From positions 1 to 47,186 of the forward strand of contig CACBMD010000010.1 in the NCBI GenBank assembly GCA_902539895.1: DNA of 47,186 bases, read 5' to 3'. Below, piece after piece: positions 9,298 to 18,727 of this stretch; position 1 is the stretch's first letter, and the number at the start of each line of letters is the position of its first letter. The notes under the pieces were generated by a model. That model was not told the origin of the DNA, made no database searches, and saw nothing but the letters and a program-made list of their open reading frames with translations. The DNA comes from an uncultured SAR116 cluster alpha proteobacterium. Lineage in GTDB: Bacteria > Pseudomonadota > Alphaproteobacteria > Puniceispirillales > Marisalimonadaceae. Made by a program: the position numbers and the translations under genes.

Positions 9298-10589
9298 CTT
9301 GGATTAAAAGGATCCTTAATATGAATAGTATCTGATCTTTCTGGACTGGTTGATATTAAAATTATTGGACATTTTATAAGCTCTTCAATTCTTTCTATGT
9401 AATTTTTAGCTGCTTCAGGAAGATCATTCACATTCCTTACACCAACAATACTTTTCTTCCATCCTGTAATGATTTCATATATGGGTTTTATCAACTTTTG
9501 ATCTTTTTGCGCTGAAGGTAAGTAATTAATAATTTTACCATTTAAATAATATCCTGTACAAATCTTAATTTCATCAAATCCATCTAAAACATCTAATTTA
9601 GTTAAAGCAATACCTGTAACACTGGATAAAGATACAGCTTGCTTAACTAGAACTGAGTCAAACCACCCACATCGTCTTTGTCTACCAGTAACAGTTCCAA
9701 ATTCATGTCCTTTTTTACCTAATAATATCCCATCTTTACCATTATCTTCAGTAGGAAAAGGGCCTGAACCAACTCTTGTTGTATAAGCTTTAGTTATACC
9801 TAAAGTGTAGTCTATATCTGTTGGTCCTAAACCTGACCCCATGCCTGCCTGCGAAGCCGTGGTATTGCTACTAGTTACAAAAGGGTAAGTACCATGATCT
9901 ACATCTAAAAAGGTGCCTTGAGCACCTTCAAATAAAATATTAGATGCGGGTTGATTGTATTTGTTAATTAAAAGCCAAGAAGGCTGAACGTAGGATTTTA
10001 AAATTTGTCCTAAATCCCAAAGGTTTTCTAATATATCTTTTGGATCAAGTTTTTTTTTACCCATAGCTTTTAACCATATATTATGAAAACCATATAATAG
10101 TGCAAGTTTTGAGGATAATTCATCTTTATCGAAAAGATCACATATTCTCAAACCTCTTCTACCAACTTTATCTTCATATGACGGACCAATACCTCTTCCT
10201 GTAGTTCCTATCTTTTCAGTATTTTTTTTATTTTCTCTTAATTGGTCTATTATTTGATGTATAGGCAGAATTAAAAAAGCAGAGTCTGAAATAATTAGAT
10301 TTTCAGATGATATTTTAACATTTTGATTTTTTAATTCATCAATTTCTTTTTTTAAATGAAAAGGATCTATTACAACTCCATTACCAATCAAAACAATTGT
10401 ATTTTCTCTAACAATTCCACTTGGTAACAAGGATAATTTAAAAATTTTTTCATTAACAACTAGAGTATGTCCTGCGTTATGTCCACCCTGAAACCGAACA
10501 ACTAAGTTAGCCTTTTCTGATAACCAATCAACAATTTTACCTTTACCTTCATCACCCCATTGCGTTCCAATAACAACTACATTACTCAT
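9294..10589 (-). CDS. purA: Adenylosuccinate synthetase
   Basis: GTP-dependent ligase joining IMP and aspartate to adenylosuccinate, the first committed AMP step. The 431 residues match the usual 425-435. Seen: GTQWGDEGKGKIVDWL at the N-terminus with catalytic Asp and the P-loop, GGHNAGHTL with the catalytic His, GTTGRGIGPSYEDKV, and TGRQRRCGWFDSV. It is the last gene of a serC-serA-hisZ-purA series and starts 30 bases after hisZ. Its stop overlaps that of rpoH tail to tail. Confidence 0.96.
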   Translation of the reverse strand: MSNVVVIGTQWGDEGKGKIVDWLSEKANLVVRFQGGHNAGHTLVVNEKIFKLSLLPSGIVRENTIVLIGNGVVIDPFHLKKEIDELKNQNVKISSENLIISDSAFLILPIHQIIDQLRENKKNTEKIGTTGRGIGPSYEDKVGRRGLRICDLFDKDELSSKLALLYGFHNIWLKAMGKKKLDPKDILENLWDLGQILKSYVQPSWLLINKYNQPASNILFEGAQGTFLDVDHGTYPFVTSSNTTASQAGMGSGLGPTDIDYTLGITKAYTTRVGSGPFPTEDNGKDGILLGKKGHEFGTVTGRQRRCGWFDSVLVKQAVSLSSVTGIALTKLDVLDGFDEIKICTGYYLNGKIINYLPSAQKDQKLIKPIYEIITGWKKSIVGVRNVNDLPEAAKNYIERIEELIKCPIILISTSPERSDTIHIKDPFNPS

Positions 10590-10619
10590 AAAACATTCCT
10601 TAAATTTCTTATCATTTAA

Positions 10620-11759
10620 CTAGGTTTCTAATTTGACGATCTTTTTATTTTCCCAAATAAATTGACATTTTAGATTAAAGGCATCTTTTTTTAGATTGGA
10701 GGTTAAGTTATTTCCAAAAACAACTCTATAACCTTTACTTATAATGTAATCTGCGTCATTTATATTAAGATAAGGCACATACACTATACTTTTATCTATA
10801 CTAGATTTTGAATTAGAATAAATTTTTTCAGTGTAAATTGTACATCCAATTGCTGTTTCACCATTTAAAGTTTTGTACCTTCCACCTTTAGCAATTTCAC
10901 CTTTTAGATTATCAGAAAAAATTGTAAAAGATAAACCAGTATGATAATTAAATCCTCTATTCTCAAGCGGATCTATTGAAATCTTTATAGATGAATCATT
11001 CTTATTGAGTATATCAATTACTTTTAAATAATAATCTCTTACATCATTAATAAAACCTTCTAATTTTAATTTACGTAAAAAGTTATTAGAAAATGAATAA
11101 TCACCAGAAGATTCCATAAGGTCTAGTACAATTTTAGAGTACTTAAATTTAAACTTTTTTAGACTTTTTTTATCTCTTAAATCTATTGCTTTATTAATTT
11201 CTTCTTTTTGAGAAAATGAAAGATCTCTTAAAAAATACTCTCTTAAAAATGGTAAGTTTATATCAATTGTTATATTTTCAATATTAATTGATTTAAGTGC
11301 TTTTAAACAAATGAGAATAATTTCAGCATCACAAAATTCATTCTCTAATCCAATTAATTCTGCTCCAACTTGTGTCTTTTGACGCTCAGTATTAAAACTA
11401 TCCCCTTTTACTCTTAAAACATCTCCAGAATAAGATAATCTAAGTGGACGTGTTAGATGAGATAATCTTGTGGAGGCTATTCTAGATATTTGAGCTGTTA
11501 CATCTGATCTCAATGCCATCATTTTTTGTGATAAAGGATCCATAATTCTAAAAGTAGAATCCTTTAACACAGTACCAGGTCCATCAGATAATAGAGTTTC
11601 TTCATATTCAACTAAGGGTGGTTTAACTCTTAGATAGCCATAATTAGAAAAAATATCTAGCAAATTTTCAATTTTTTTTGCTTGAACTTGAGCTTTAGGA
11701 TAAAGAACGTCACTTAATCCTGCAGGTAATAGTCCTTTTTGAATTTGTGAACCGGTCAT
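10620..11759 (-). CDS. hisZ: HisZ, regulatory subunit of ATP phosphoribosyltransferase
   Basis: HisZ is a class II synthetase-like paralogue of HisRS that forms a complex with short-form HisG and makes it sensitive to histidine at the first step of histidine synthesis. The 379-residue length and lack of an anticodon-binding domain distinguish it from HisS. Seen: LPAGLSDVLYPKAQ at the start, the class II motif 2-like MALRSDVTAQISRIAST, ERQKTQVGAELIG, and GGRYKTLNG near the end. Its presence implies a short-form hisG elsewhere in the genome. It sits between serA and purA, as in other alphaproteobacteria. Confidence 0.9.
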   Translation of the reverse strand: MTGSQIQKGLLPAGLSDVLYPKAQVQAKKIENLLDIFSNYGYLRVKPPLVEYEETLLSDGPGTVLKDSTFRIMDPLSQKMMALRSDVTAQISRIASTRLSHLTRPLRLSYSGDVLRVKGDSFNTERQKTQVGAELIGLENEFCDAEIILICLKALKSINIENITIDINLPFLREYFLRDLSFSQKEEINKAIDLRDKKSLKKFKFKYSKIVLDLMESSGDYSFSNNFLRKLKLEGFINDVRDYYLKVIDILNKNDSSIKISIDPLENRGFNYHTGLSFTIFSDNLKGEIAKGGRYKTLNGETAIGCTIYTEKIYSNSKSSIDKSIVYVPYLNINDADYIISKGYRVVFGNNLTSNLKKDAFNLKCQFIWENKKIVKLET

Positions 11760-11842
11760 TCCTAGTGCCTAAATTGTAAAATATATTTTTTTATATACCA
11801 AAGTTATAAATGTATCTAATAAATCTTTAAAAGAAATACTAT

Positions 11843-13429
11843 TTATTTACCTTCAAAATTAATTGAATTTACTCTTGCAACTTGGGGTAAATTTCTTATT
11901 TCAGATATAATTTTTTCATCAATCTTTCCATCTATCTCTACTAATGCTATTGCTTCTCCTCCTACATTCCGACGCCCTAGATGGAAAGAAGCGATGTTAA
12001 TATTATTATTTCCTAATTTGTTACCTAAATCACCAATGAAACCTGGTTTATCATAATTTCTAAGATATAAAGCATTTTTTGGAAATTCTGATTCAATCGA
12101 GATACCTTGAATGTTTATTATTCTTGGTTTGTTACCAGCAATTAATGTGCCTGTAATCGTTCTTTCACCATTATCATGTTTAATAGTAATTTTAAGCAAA
12201 GTTTCATAATCACATCTTCTTTCATGCTTAATTGTTGATAAGTTTATACCTCTACTAGAAGCAATTGACGTTGAGCTTATATTGTTAACAGCTGCGGAAG
12301 AAGGTTCCAAAATTCCCACTAATAAGCTCGCCATTAATGGTACGTCAAGAAGGTTTGATGCTTTACCTTCTAGTTCTAATTTTACACTTAATATACCCTC
12401 TTGTGTAACTTGTCCTAAAAATGATCCCATTAGATAGGCTAACCTAACATAAGGTTTAAGGATTGGTGCTTCCTCTGCAGATACACTAGGATAGTTGAGG
12501 GCATTTACAACAGCTCCTGTATTAAGATAATCTGACATTTGTTGAGCTATTTGAATAGCAACGTTTTCTTGTGCCTCAATTGTAGCGGCACCTAAATGTG
12601 GGGTTGCTACAAAATTAGGTGCATCAAATAAAATATTTTCTTTAGCAGGCTCTTCTGTGAAAACATCAAAAGCTGCACCTGCCAAATGTCCCGTTTCTAG
12701 TGCTGCTCTACAAGCCACCTCGTCTACAAGACCTCCTCTAGCACAGTTAATGATCCTCGATCCTTTTTTCATTATGCTAATTGCTTCAGATGAAATTATA
12801 TTTTTAGTGTCTTCAGTTAAAGGTGTATGCAAAGATATAATATCAGAGTTCCTAAGTAAGTATTCCAAATCTACTTTTTCAATTCCTAATTCAGATGCTT
12901 TATCCTGTATAAGGAATGGATCAAATGCCAAAACTTTCATCTTTAAACCTAAAGCTCTGCTTGCTACAATAGATCCAATATTGCCACAACCAATTAAACC
13001 TAAATACTTACCGTTTATTTCAGTACCATTAAATTTAGATTTTTCCCATTTACCTAGTTTAGTAGAACTATCAGCCTGCGGGATCATCCTAACAAGTGAC
13101 ATCATAAGAGCTATGGCATGTTCAGCTGTAGTAACAGCATTCCCAAAGGGTGTATTCATTACAATTACACCATTTTTAGTGGCTGATAATTTATCAATAT
13201 TGTCAGTTCCAATACCAGCACGACCTACAATCTTTAAATTTTTAGCATTATCAAAGACCTCTTCAGTAACCTTTGTAGCCGATCTAATTGCAAGTCCATC
13301 GTATTTATTAATTTCTATTAGCAAATCTTCATGACTTAAGCCTGGATTGTATATTGTCTCAATTTTATTTTTTTTAAAAATATCAACTGCAGACTCACTT
13401 AATTTATCACTTATTAAAACTTTTGGCAT
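11843..13429 (-). CDS. serA: D-3-phosphoglycerate dehydrogenase
   Basis: NAD-dependent oxidation of 3-phosphoglycerate, the first step of serine synthesis. It has 528 residues, the long form with an intervening domain and a C-terminal ACT domain. Seen: the Rossmann motif GLIGCGNIGSIVASRAL, NCARGGLVDEVA, the active-site TPHLGAATIEAQENV, and the ACT part NYDKPGFIGDLGNKLGNNNINIASF. The ACT domain suggests possible feedback by serine, an inference. It starts about 20 bases after serC, so the two are probably one transcript under the serC leader. The antisense strand has a long open frame with no family resemblance; it is a shadow. Confidence 0.95.
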   Translation of the reverse strand: MPKVLISDKLSESAVDIFKKNKIETIYNPGLSHEDLLIEINKYDGLAIRSATKVTEEVFDNAKNLKIVGRAGIGTDNIDKLSATKNGVIVMNTPFGNAVTTAEHAIALMMSLVRMIPQADSSTKLGKWEKSKFNGTEINGKYLGLIGCGNIGSIVASRALGLKMKVLAFDPFLIQDKASELGIEKVDLEYLLRNSDIISLHTPLTEDTKNIISSEAISIMKKGSRIINCARGGLVDEVACRAALETGHLAGAAFDVFTEEPAKENILFDAPNFVATPHLGAATIEAQENVAIQIAQQMSDYLNTGAVVNALNYPSVSAEEAPILKPYVRLAYLMGSFLGQVTQEGILSVKLELEGKASNLLDVPLMASLLVGILEPSSAAVNNISSTSIASSRGINLSTIKHERRCDYETLLKITIKHDNGERTITGTLIAGNKPRIINIQGISIESEFPKNALYLRNYDKPGFIGDLGNKLGNNNINIASFHLGRRNVGGEAIALVEIDGKIDEKIISEIRNLPQVARVNSINFEGK

Positions 13430-13450
13430 TTACTGACTCTCAATTTATAT

Positions 13451-14611
13451 TTAAATATCTAGATCTCTTAATGATTTGTGGTAGGCCCAATCCAACCAAG
13501 GTAATAATTTTTTTATGTCGTCATTATCAACTGTAGGCCCTCCCCAAATCCTTAATCCAGGAGGAGCAGATCTATAACTACCAATATCAAATGCTACATT
13601 ATTTTCTTCTAACAAATTTATTATATTTTTTTCTATAATATTTTTTGTTTCTAGAGATTTTTTTTCTAATTTAGGATCTATGAGTTTCAAACATATTGAT
13701 GTGTTTGATATATTGTTATGGTCTTCACACAAGAAATCTACCCAACTAGATAAACTAACCCAATCTTTAATTATATTTAAATTATCTTTTGACCTTCTAA
13801 TTAATTCTTCCAAACCACCTATTTCATTGGTCCAATTAAGAACATCTAAAAAATCTTCAACACAAATCATTGAAGGTGTATTTATAGTTGAGCCAGAGAA
13901 AATATCTAAATTTATCACATTATTTTTTTTTAGTTGAAATAATTTTGGTATTGGCCAATTTGGACTGTACGTGTTTATTCTTTCAACAGCCCTCGGAGAA
14001 AGAATAATCATACCATGACCAGCTTCACCTCCAAGGGATTTTTGCCAAGAAAATGTTCCTACATCTAATTTTGACCAATCAATGTCCATCGCAAAGGCAG
14101 CTGATGTTGCATCACATATTGTTAGACCATCACGTGAGTTTTTTATCCAACGTCCATTAGGAACACATACACCTGCAGTAGTACCATTCCAATTAAAAAC
14201 TAAATCACCCCTGAAATCAAAATCATTTAAACTGGGTAATTTTCCATAATCTACTTTTATAATATTAAGACTTTTTAATTTTAATTGTAATTGAATATCC
14301 TTGGCCCAGTCAGCACCAAAACTATCCCAGACTAACATTGTTGCTGGCTTTGAACCTAAAAGGTTCCACATAGCTATTTCTATCGCACCAGTATCAGAAC
14401 CAGGAACTATACCTACTAAATAACTTTCTGGAATATTTAATATAGACTTAGATAGCTCAATAACTTCTTTTAATTTATTTTTACAATCTTTATGTCTGTG
14501 AGATCTACCAAGTGAGCTTTGTTTTAATACGTCTAAAGACCATCCAGGTCTTTTTGCGCAAGGTCCAGATGAAAATTCCGGACGAAACGGCTTGACTAAC
14601 GGTCTTGTCAT
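13451..14611 (-). CDS. serC: Phosphoserine aminotransferase
   Basis: PLP enzyme converting 3-phosphohydroxypyruvate and glutamate to phosphoserine; it also serves pyridoxine synthesis in some bacteria. The 386 residues and the N-terminus (KPFRPEFSSGPCAKRPGW) are the alphaproteobacterial type. The Schiff-base lysine is in FSWQKSLGGEAGHGM. It is the first gene of serC-serA-hisZ-purA. The start at 14611 is preceded by a good ribosome-binding site (GAGG, 14617-14620) and by a structured leader, described separately. No SerB phosphatase is in the window. Confidence 0.94.
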   Translation of the reverse strand: MTRPLVKPFRPEFSSGPCAKRPGWSLDVLKQSSLGRSHRHKDCKNKLKEVIELSKSILNIPESYLVGIVPGSDTGAIEIAMWNLLGSKPATMLVWDSFGADWAKDIQLQLKLKSLNIIKVDYGKLPSLNDFDFRGDLVFNWNGTTAGVCVPNGRWIKNSRDGLTICDATSAAFAMDIDWSKLDVGTFSWQKSLGGEAGHGMIILSPRAVERINTYSPNWPIPKLFQLKKNNVINLDIFSGSTINTPSMICVEDFLDVLNWTNEIGGLEELIRRSKDNLNIIKDWVSLSSWVDFLCEDHNNISNTSICLKLIDPKLEKKSLETKNIIEKNIINLLEENNVAFDIGSYRSAPPGLRIWGGPTVDNDDIKKLLPWLDWAYHKSLRDLDI

Positions 14612-14680
14612 ATTAACCTCATAATAATGTTATTGCTTGTTGGGAAGCAATTACCCAAAGTCTTAATAAAGGTTATTTTT
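14612..14680 (-). promoter_or_regulatory. Candidate serC leader RNA with two competing hairpins
   Basis: In the transcript 5' to serC, TTGGG (14658-14654) can pair with CCCAA (14644-14640), and ATTGCTT (14651-14645) can pair with AAGCAAT (14638-14632). The two helices interleave and nearly exclude each other. The second ends 12 bases before the GAGG ribosome-binding site of serC. Rfam holds a serC leader motif found in Alphaproteobacteria upstream of serC-serA operons; I cannot recall its consensus well enough to claim identity. What is seen is the complementarity and position; a regulatory role is inference. Confidence 0.5.
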
Positions 14681-14715
14681 TAAAAGTCAATATAAATAAA
14701 GGAACCTAAAAATTA

Positions 14716-15381
14716 ATGCTTAAGCTCTTCGATTTATCTGGTAAAAATGATTTAAGATTTAGTCCTCCATGCTGGAATGTAAAGTTATGTCTTATTCTTA
14801 ACAATATAGAATTTATAACTATTCCTGTAAGATTTACTGATAAAGATAAAATTTCATTTTCTAAACAAAAATTAGTTCCTATCTTAGATTACAAAGAGGG
14901 TTTTGTGAGTGATTCATGGAATATAATAAGCTGGTTAAACGAAAATTATCCTGAGAAAAAAATTTTTATAAATAATTCATCAAAAAATTTTTCATATTTT
15001 TTATATTTATGGACTTCCAGACAATTATTACCAATCTTATTTAAGATAATTGCGCATGATATACCAAATGTTTTAGAAGGTGATGATATTGATTATTATA
15101 TAAAGACTAGGGAGGAGAGAATTAATGGACCAATTAAAAAATTTGTACCATTTATTTCGTCTTCTATTGAAGAGTTTAGAAAATCAATTGATCCAATTAG
15201 AAAAATAATAATTAATAATGGTTACATATCTGGTAAGAAACCTGGGATAGAAGATTGTATTTTTTTTGGTAATTTAAAGTGGGTAGATGTTTGCAGTTCT
15301 TGCAAATTGTTAGATAATGAGGACCCTGTATATAAATGGTATAAATATTTACTTAAAATAACAAATCAACAAATTAATTAA
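14716..15381 (+). CDS. Glutathione S-transferase family protein
   Basis: A 221-residue protein with the GST layout. The N-terminal thioredoxin-like domain contains SPPCWNVKLCLILNNIEF, followed by the cis-proline loop KLVPILDY and SDSWNIISWLNENYP, the counterpart of the glutathione-binding E/D-S motif. The C-terminal half is all-helical, with the N-capping-box-like segment GKKPGIEDCIFFGNLKWV. The substrate cannot be predicted. It is a lone plus-strand gene whose end overlaps the convergent thiD stop by 8 bases. Confidence 0.8.
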   Translation: MLKLFDLSGKNDLRFSPPCWNVKLCLILNNIEFITIPVRFTDKDKISFSKQKLVPILDYKEGFVSDSWNIISWLNENYPEKKIFINNSSKNFSYFLYLWTSRQLLPILFKIIAHDIPNVLEGDDIDYYIKTREERINGPIKKFVPFISSSIEEFRKSIDPIRKIIINNGYISGKKPGIEDCIFFGNLKWVDVCSSCKLLDNEDPVYKWYKYLLKITNQQIN

Positions 15382-16201
15382 TATTAAAAGAATGATTTAT
15401 TGGACCATGTCCTGCACCGAACCTTGGTGAAGTCATTATAGCTTGATTTACATAAAAATGTGCATTTCGAAAAGCTTCTCTAATCTCATATGATTTTGCT
15501 AATCCAGCCGTCAATGCTGAAGCCATTGTACATCCAGTACCATGAGTATTATTAGTTAAAATTTTTTTTGTATCTATTTGGTCTGTAACATCTGTCCCAA
15601 TTAATAAATCTGTCATAATTGGTGCATTCATATGTCCTCCCTTTAAAACAACAAAATTGGCACCAAGATTTATGATTTTTTTTGCAGCAGTTTTCATGTC
15701 GATCAAATTATTAATTTTAATGTCTGTTAATATTTCTGCCTCAGGAATATTTGGTGTTAGAACAGGATTAGTATTTTTTATAAAGGTTTTTAATGAATTT
15801 ACTGCATCTTTTTTAAGTAATCTATGTCCACCTTTAGCTACCATTACTGGATCAAGAACTATATTTATTTTTTTATTTCCTATTATTTTATTATGTTTAA
15901 GAGCCTCATACACCCCATTTATTAAATTTGTATTATGCATCATTCCAATTTTAATAGCATTGGCTCCAATATCAGATAAGCAACAATTAATTTGTTTAAC
16001 TACAAAATCTAGAGGAATCTCAAAAATATCTGTAACGCCTTTAGTATTTTGTTCTGTAAGTGCCGTTATTGCTGTCATTCCATAAACACCTAGAGATGTA
16101 AGTGTTTTTAAATCAGCTTGAATGCCAGCTCCACCACTAGGATCAGAACCAGCAATTACTAGAACAGTCTTTGATAAATTACTAACTCTATTTATTATCA
16201 T
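15374..16201 (-). CDS. thiD: Hydroxymethylpyrimidine/phosphomethylpyrimidine kinase
   Basis: Phosphorylates HMP and then HMP-P to HMP-PP, the pyrimidine half of thiamine. The 275 residues are typical. Seen: AGSDPSGGAGIQADLKT at the N-terminus, VLDPVMVAKGG in the middle, and the ribokinase-family anion hole and catalytic Asp region NNTHGTGCTMASALTA near the C-terminus. Its ATG overlaps the end of glmM by 14 bases, so it is probably translated from the same long transcript. No TPP riboswitch is seen before it. It lacks the ThiE fusion found in some genomes. Confidence 0.93.
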   Translation of the reverse strand: MIINRVSNLSKTVLVIAGSDPSGGAGIQADLKTLTSLGVYGMTAITALTEQNTKGVTDIFEIPLDFVVKQINCCLSDIGANAIKIGMMHNTNLINGVYEALKHNKIIGNKKINIVLDPVMVAKGGHRLLKKDAVNSLKTFIKNTNPVLTPNIPEAEILTDIKINNLIDMKTAAKKIINLGANFVVLKGGHMNAPIMTDLLIGTDVTDQIDTKKILTNNTHGTGCTMASALTAGLAKSYEIREAFRNAHFYVNQAIMTSPRFGAGHGPINHSFNIN

Positions 16202-17561
16202 TTTCTTTGATTATAGCTTTGGAAATAATTTCCATAGTAGATTTTAAAAGGTTTATATCAGTGCACTCAACCATGACTCTAATTAAATCTTCTGTTCCAG
16301 AAGGGCGTAATAAAATCCTTCCTTTTTTTCCTAATTCTTTCTGATGTTTTTCAACTAAGCTAATTATATTTTTATTTAATAAAACACTTTTATCAATATT
16401 TTTTAGATTCTTTAAGGATTGAGGTATTGGTTGAAATGGTCTTAAGAATTCAGATGCTTTTGATCTAGACTTTTTAAGAAGAGACAATATTTTAATTGCG
16501 GTTAGTAAGCCATCACCTGTTTTAGCAAAATCACTAAGTAATATATGTCCTGATGGTTCCCCTCCAAGTTTGGAATTAGATTTAATCATTTTATCTAGAA
16601 TATAGCGATCACCTACATTTGTTCTGTGAAGGTGTATTTTAAGTTTATTTAAATAATTTTCTAATCCTAAATTAGACATCAAAGTACCAACAACCTGATT
16701 ATCAACTAATTCATTGTTGATTTGCATCTCTCTGGCTAATACTGCAATTATTTGATCACCATTGATGATTTCACCATTTTCGTCTGAAAAAATCACTCTA
16801 TCTGCATCTCCATCAAGAGCAATACCTAAATCTGCACCCTCTAGCTTTGTGATTTTCGCCATATTATCTGGATAAATTGCGCCACAATCCAAATTTATAT
16901 TTTTACCATTAGGCTCTGCTCCAATAATTATTGAGTCAACTCCAAGTTCAAATAACACTTCGGGACCAACTTTGTATGATGAACCATTAGAACAATCTAA
17001 TACTACCTTCATGGAGGATAGATCTTCTCGTTTAGGCAATATTTGTTTCACAAATTCAGAATATCTTCCTATTGCATCTTCCATTCTTCGTGCTCTACCC
17101 AAGTTTTCTGACTTTGCAAGGATAGGACCTCTAACCATTCTTGATTGAATTTCATTTTCAACTTCATCATTTAATTTAAATCCATCAGCACCAAATAATT
17201 TCAATCCATTATCTTGATATGGATTGTGTGAAGCAGAAATCATTACTCCTAAGTCACACCTCAGAACACTTGTTAAATAAGCAATTGCTGGTGTGGGAAG
17301 TGGACCAGTAGTAATAGAATCTAAACCTACAGAAGTAAAACCAGCAACAAGTGCAGGTTCTAGCATGTATCCAGATAATCGAGTATCCTTACCAATTAAT
17401 ACTCTTGATCTTTTGGTTCCTGCCCTTCCATAAAAATATTCACCTGCTGCCATAGCTAAATTTACAGCCATTAAAGCAGTAACCTTGTCTTTATTTACAG
17501 TACCTCTAATACCATCAGTGCCAAATAATCTTTTATTACTATTAAATGTTGTTTGGATCAT
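16188..17561 (-). CDS. glmM: Phosphoglucosamine mutase
   Basis: Converts glucosamine-6-phosphate to glucosamine-1-phosphate for UDP-GlcNAc, hence peptidoglycan and lipid A. It has 457 residues. Seen: FGTDGIRG at the N-terminus, the phosphoserine loop MISASHNPYQDNG, the metal loop DGDADR, the sugar-binding GGEPSGH and the C-terminal phosphate-binding RPSGTEDLIRVMVE. The order ftsH-folP-glmM is conserved widely in proteobacteria. It starts 7 bases after the folP stop. Confidence 0.96.
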   Translation of the reverse strand: MIQTTFNSNKRLFGTDGIRGTVNKDKVTALMAVNLAMAAGEYFYGRAGTKRSRVLIGKDTRLSGYMLEPALVAGFTSVGLDSITTGPLPTPAIAYLTSVLRCDLGVMISASHNPYQDNGLKLFGADGFKLNDEVENEIQSRMVRGPILAKSENLGRARRMEDAIGRYSEFVKQILPKREDLSSMKVVLDCSNGSSYKVGPEVLFELGVDSIIIGAEPNGKNINLDCGAIYPDNMAKITKLEGADLGIALDGDADRVIFSDENGEIINGDQIIAVLAREMQINNELVDNQVVGTLMSNLGLENYLNKLKIHLHRTNVGDRYILDKMIKSNSKLGGEPSGHILLSDFAKTGDGLLTAIKILSLLKKSRSKASEFLRPFQPIPQSLKNLKNIDKSVLLNKNIISLVEKHQKELGKKGRILLRPSGTEDLIRVMVECTDINLLKSTMEIISKAIIKENDNK

Positions 17562-17568
17562 GTTTATC

Positions 17569-18704
17569 CTATAAGTGTAAATACTTTTGACATATCAAAG
17601 CTTGATTTGTTTCAAATACATCATGCGTTCTTAATATTTGAACTCCACACATATTTGCATGAATAGCAAATGCTAACGAGCCACTCAACCTTTTACTTGG
17701 ACTTATGTCTATTTTATTTTTCCCACGAAACTTATAATCGTTTATAGTAAGCTCACCAATAAGTGATTTTCTACTTGCTCCAATTAAAATTGGAACACCT
17801 AAGCCATGAAAAAGTGGTAAATATTTAAAAATATTTAAATTGTCAGATAAAGTTTTTCCAAAACCAATTCCTGGATCAATAACAATATTTGATTTTTTTA
17901 CACCTGCTTCAATAAAGTCTGTAATTTTTTTAGAAAAAAAATTATAAATATCAGTAGGAGCAAAGCTATATTTTGGATTAATTTGCATATTCGTTGGTTC
18001 ATTTTGCATATGCATTATGATTATTGGTATATTTGTTTTTGAAATAAATTCAATTTTACTTCTCTCCTTAAATGCTGAAATATCATTCAATATATCTACA
18101 CCAATTTTATAGCATGTTTTCATTGTTGATAAATTTCGTGAATCTAATGAAATCAAAGATTTTACTTTACAATTTTTAAGATATCTTATTGGTTCAATAA
18201 CTCTGTTTATTTCTTCTAATCTCGAAATTTTTTCTGCTCCAGGTCTACTAGACTCTCCTCCAATATCAATGATAGAAGCTCCATTATTAATCATTTCATA
18301 AGAATATTTTTTGAGTTTCTTAAGATTATGAATTTGACTGTTTTTGTAAAAACTATCTGGTGTTATATTTATTACACCCATTATGTTTGGTTTTGACATA
18401 TCAAGTTTTGCAAAAGTAGGTCTCTTATTTACTAAATTGCTTATTTGAAATTCAGTTTCAGTTAGAGAAGTGTTGCTATGCTTTTTGGCAACTTTCAACA
18501 ATTCTTGGGTGGACATTTGAACTTCGATCAGATGATCTTTTTTTTTTGAAGCACTCTTAAATTCTTAAAAAATCTCCAACCACCTGCTAATCTTAAACCA
18601 TCAAGAATCTCAGAGGGTGAACTCAGTATTGGACTTATGAAAGTTTCAGCTGATCTACAATATGGTGGTGCTAATAAATATCTCGTTTTTTCGACAAAAG
18701 CCAT
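17569..18704 (-). CDS. folP: Dihydropteroate synthase, frameshifted at an A10 run
   Basis: Joins p-aminobenzoate to hydroxymethyl-dihydropterin pyrophosphate in folate synthesis. The catalytic TIM barrel is intact in an uninterrupted frame (17569-18516): IMGVINITPDSF, IDIGGESSRPGAE, VIDPGIGFGKTL, GASRKS. Alphaproteobacterial FolP proteins carry an N-terminal extension with an LAGG-W--F pattern. That extension is here too, but in another frame: ATG 18704, preceded by AAGG at good spacing, reads 58 residues including LRLAGGWRFFKNLRVLQKKK and stops at TGA 18528-18530. One extra A in the ten-A run at 18538-18547, or a -1 shift there, joins both parts into about 378 residues. Alternatively translation starts internally at ATG 18516, where I see only a weak ribosome-binding site. 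Confidence 0.8.
18538..18547 (-). other. A10 run with A-AAA-AAG slippery heptamer in folP
   Basis: In the frame of ATG 18704 the codons are CAA AAA AAA AAG ATC ATC TGA. This places the A-AAA-AAG heptamer, known from dnaX -1 programmed frameshifting, in the right phase. A -1 shift continues as GAT CAT CTG ATC and enters the main folP frame. A small GATC-ATCT-GATC hairpin follows directly, but it is weak. Ribosomal shift, transcriptional slippage, a real mutation and a sequencing error all remain possible. Confidence 0.6.
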
Positions 18705-18727
18705 ACATTAACCTTAGAAATAATCTT

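Noticed and set aside
12657-13334. Long open frame (225 codons) on the plus strand inside serA
   Set aside because: It is antisense to a conserved enzyme, has no recognisable family pattern and no ribosome-binding site; a coding shadow.
14632-14658. Reading the serC leader as one H-type pseudoknot with both helices formed together
   Set aside because: The third loop would be a single base crossing a 5-base-pair stem, sterically unlikely; alternative helices are the simpler reading.
14612-14715. SAM-II or SAM-V riboswitch before serC
   Set aside because: I could not match the conserved core sequences, and the downstream genes are not methionine genes.
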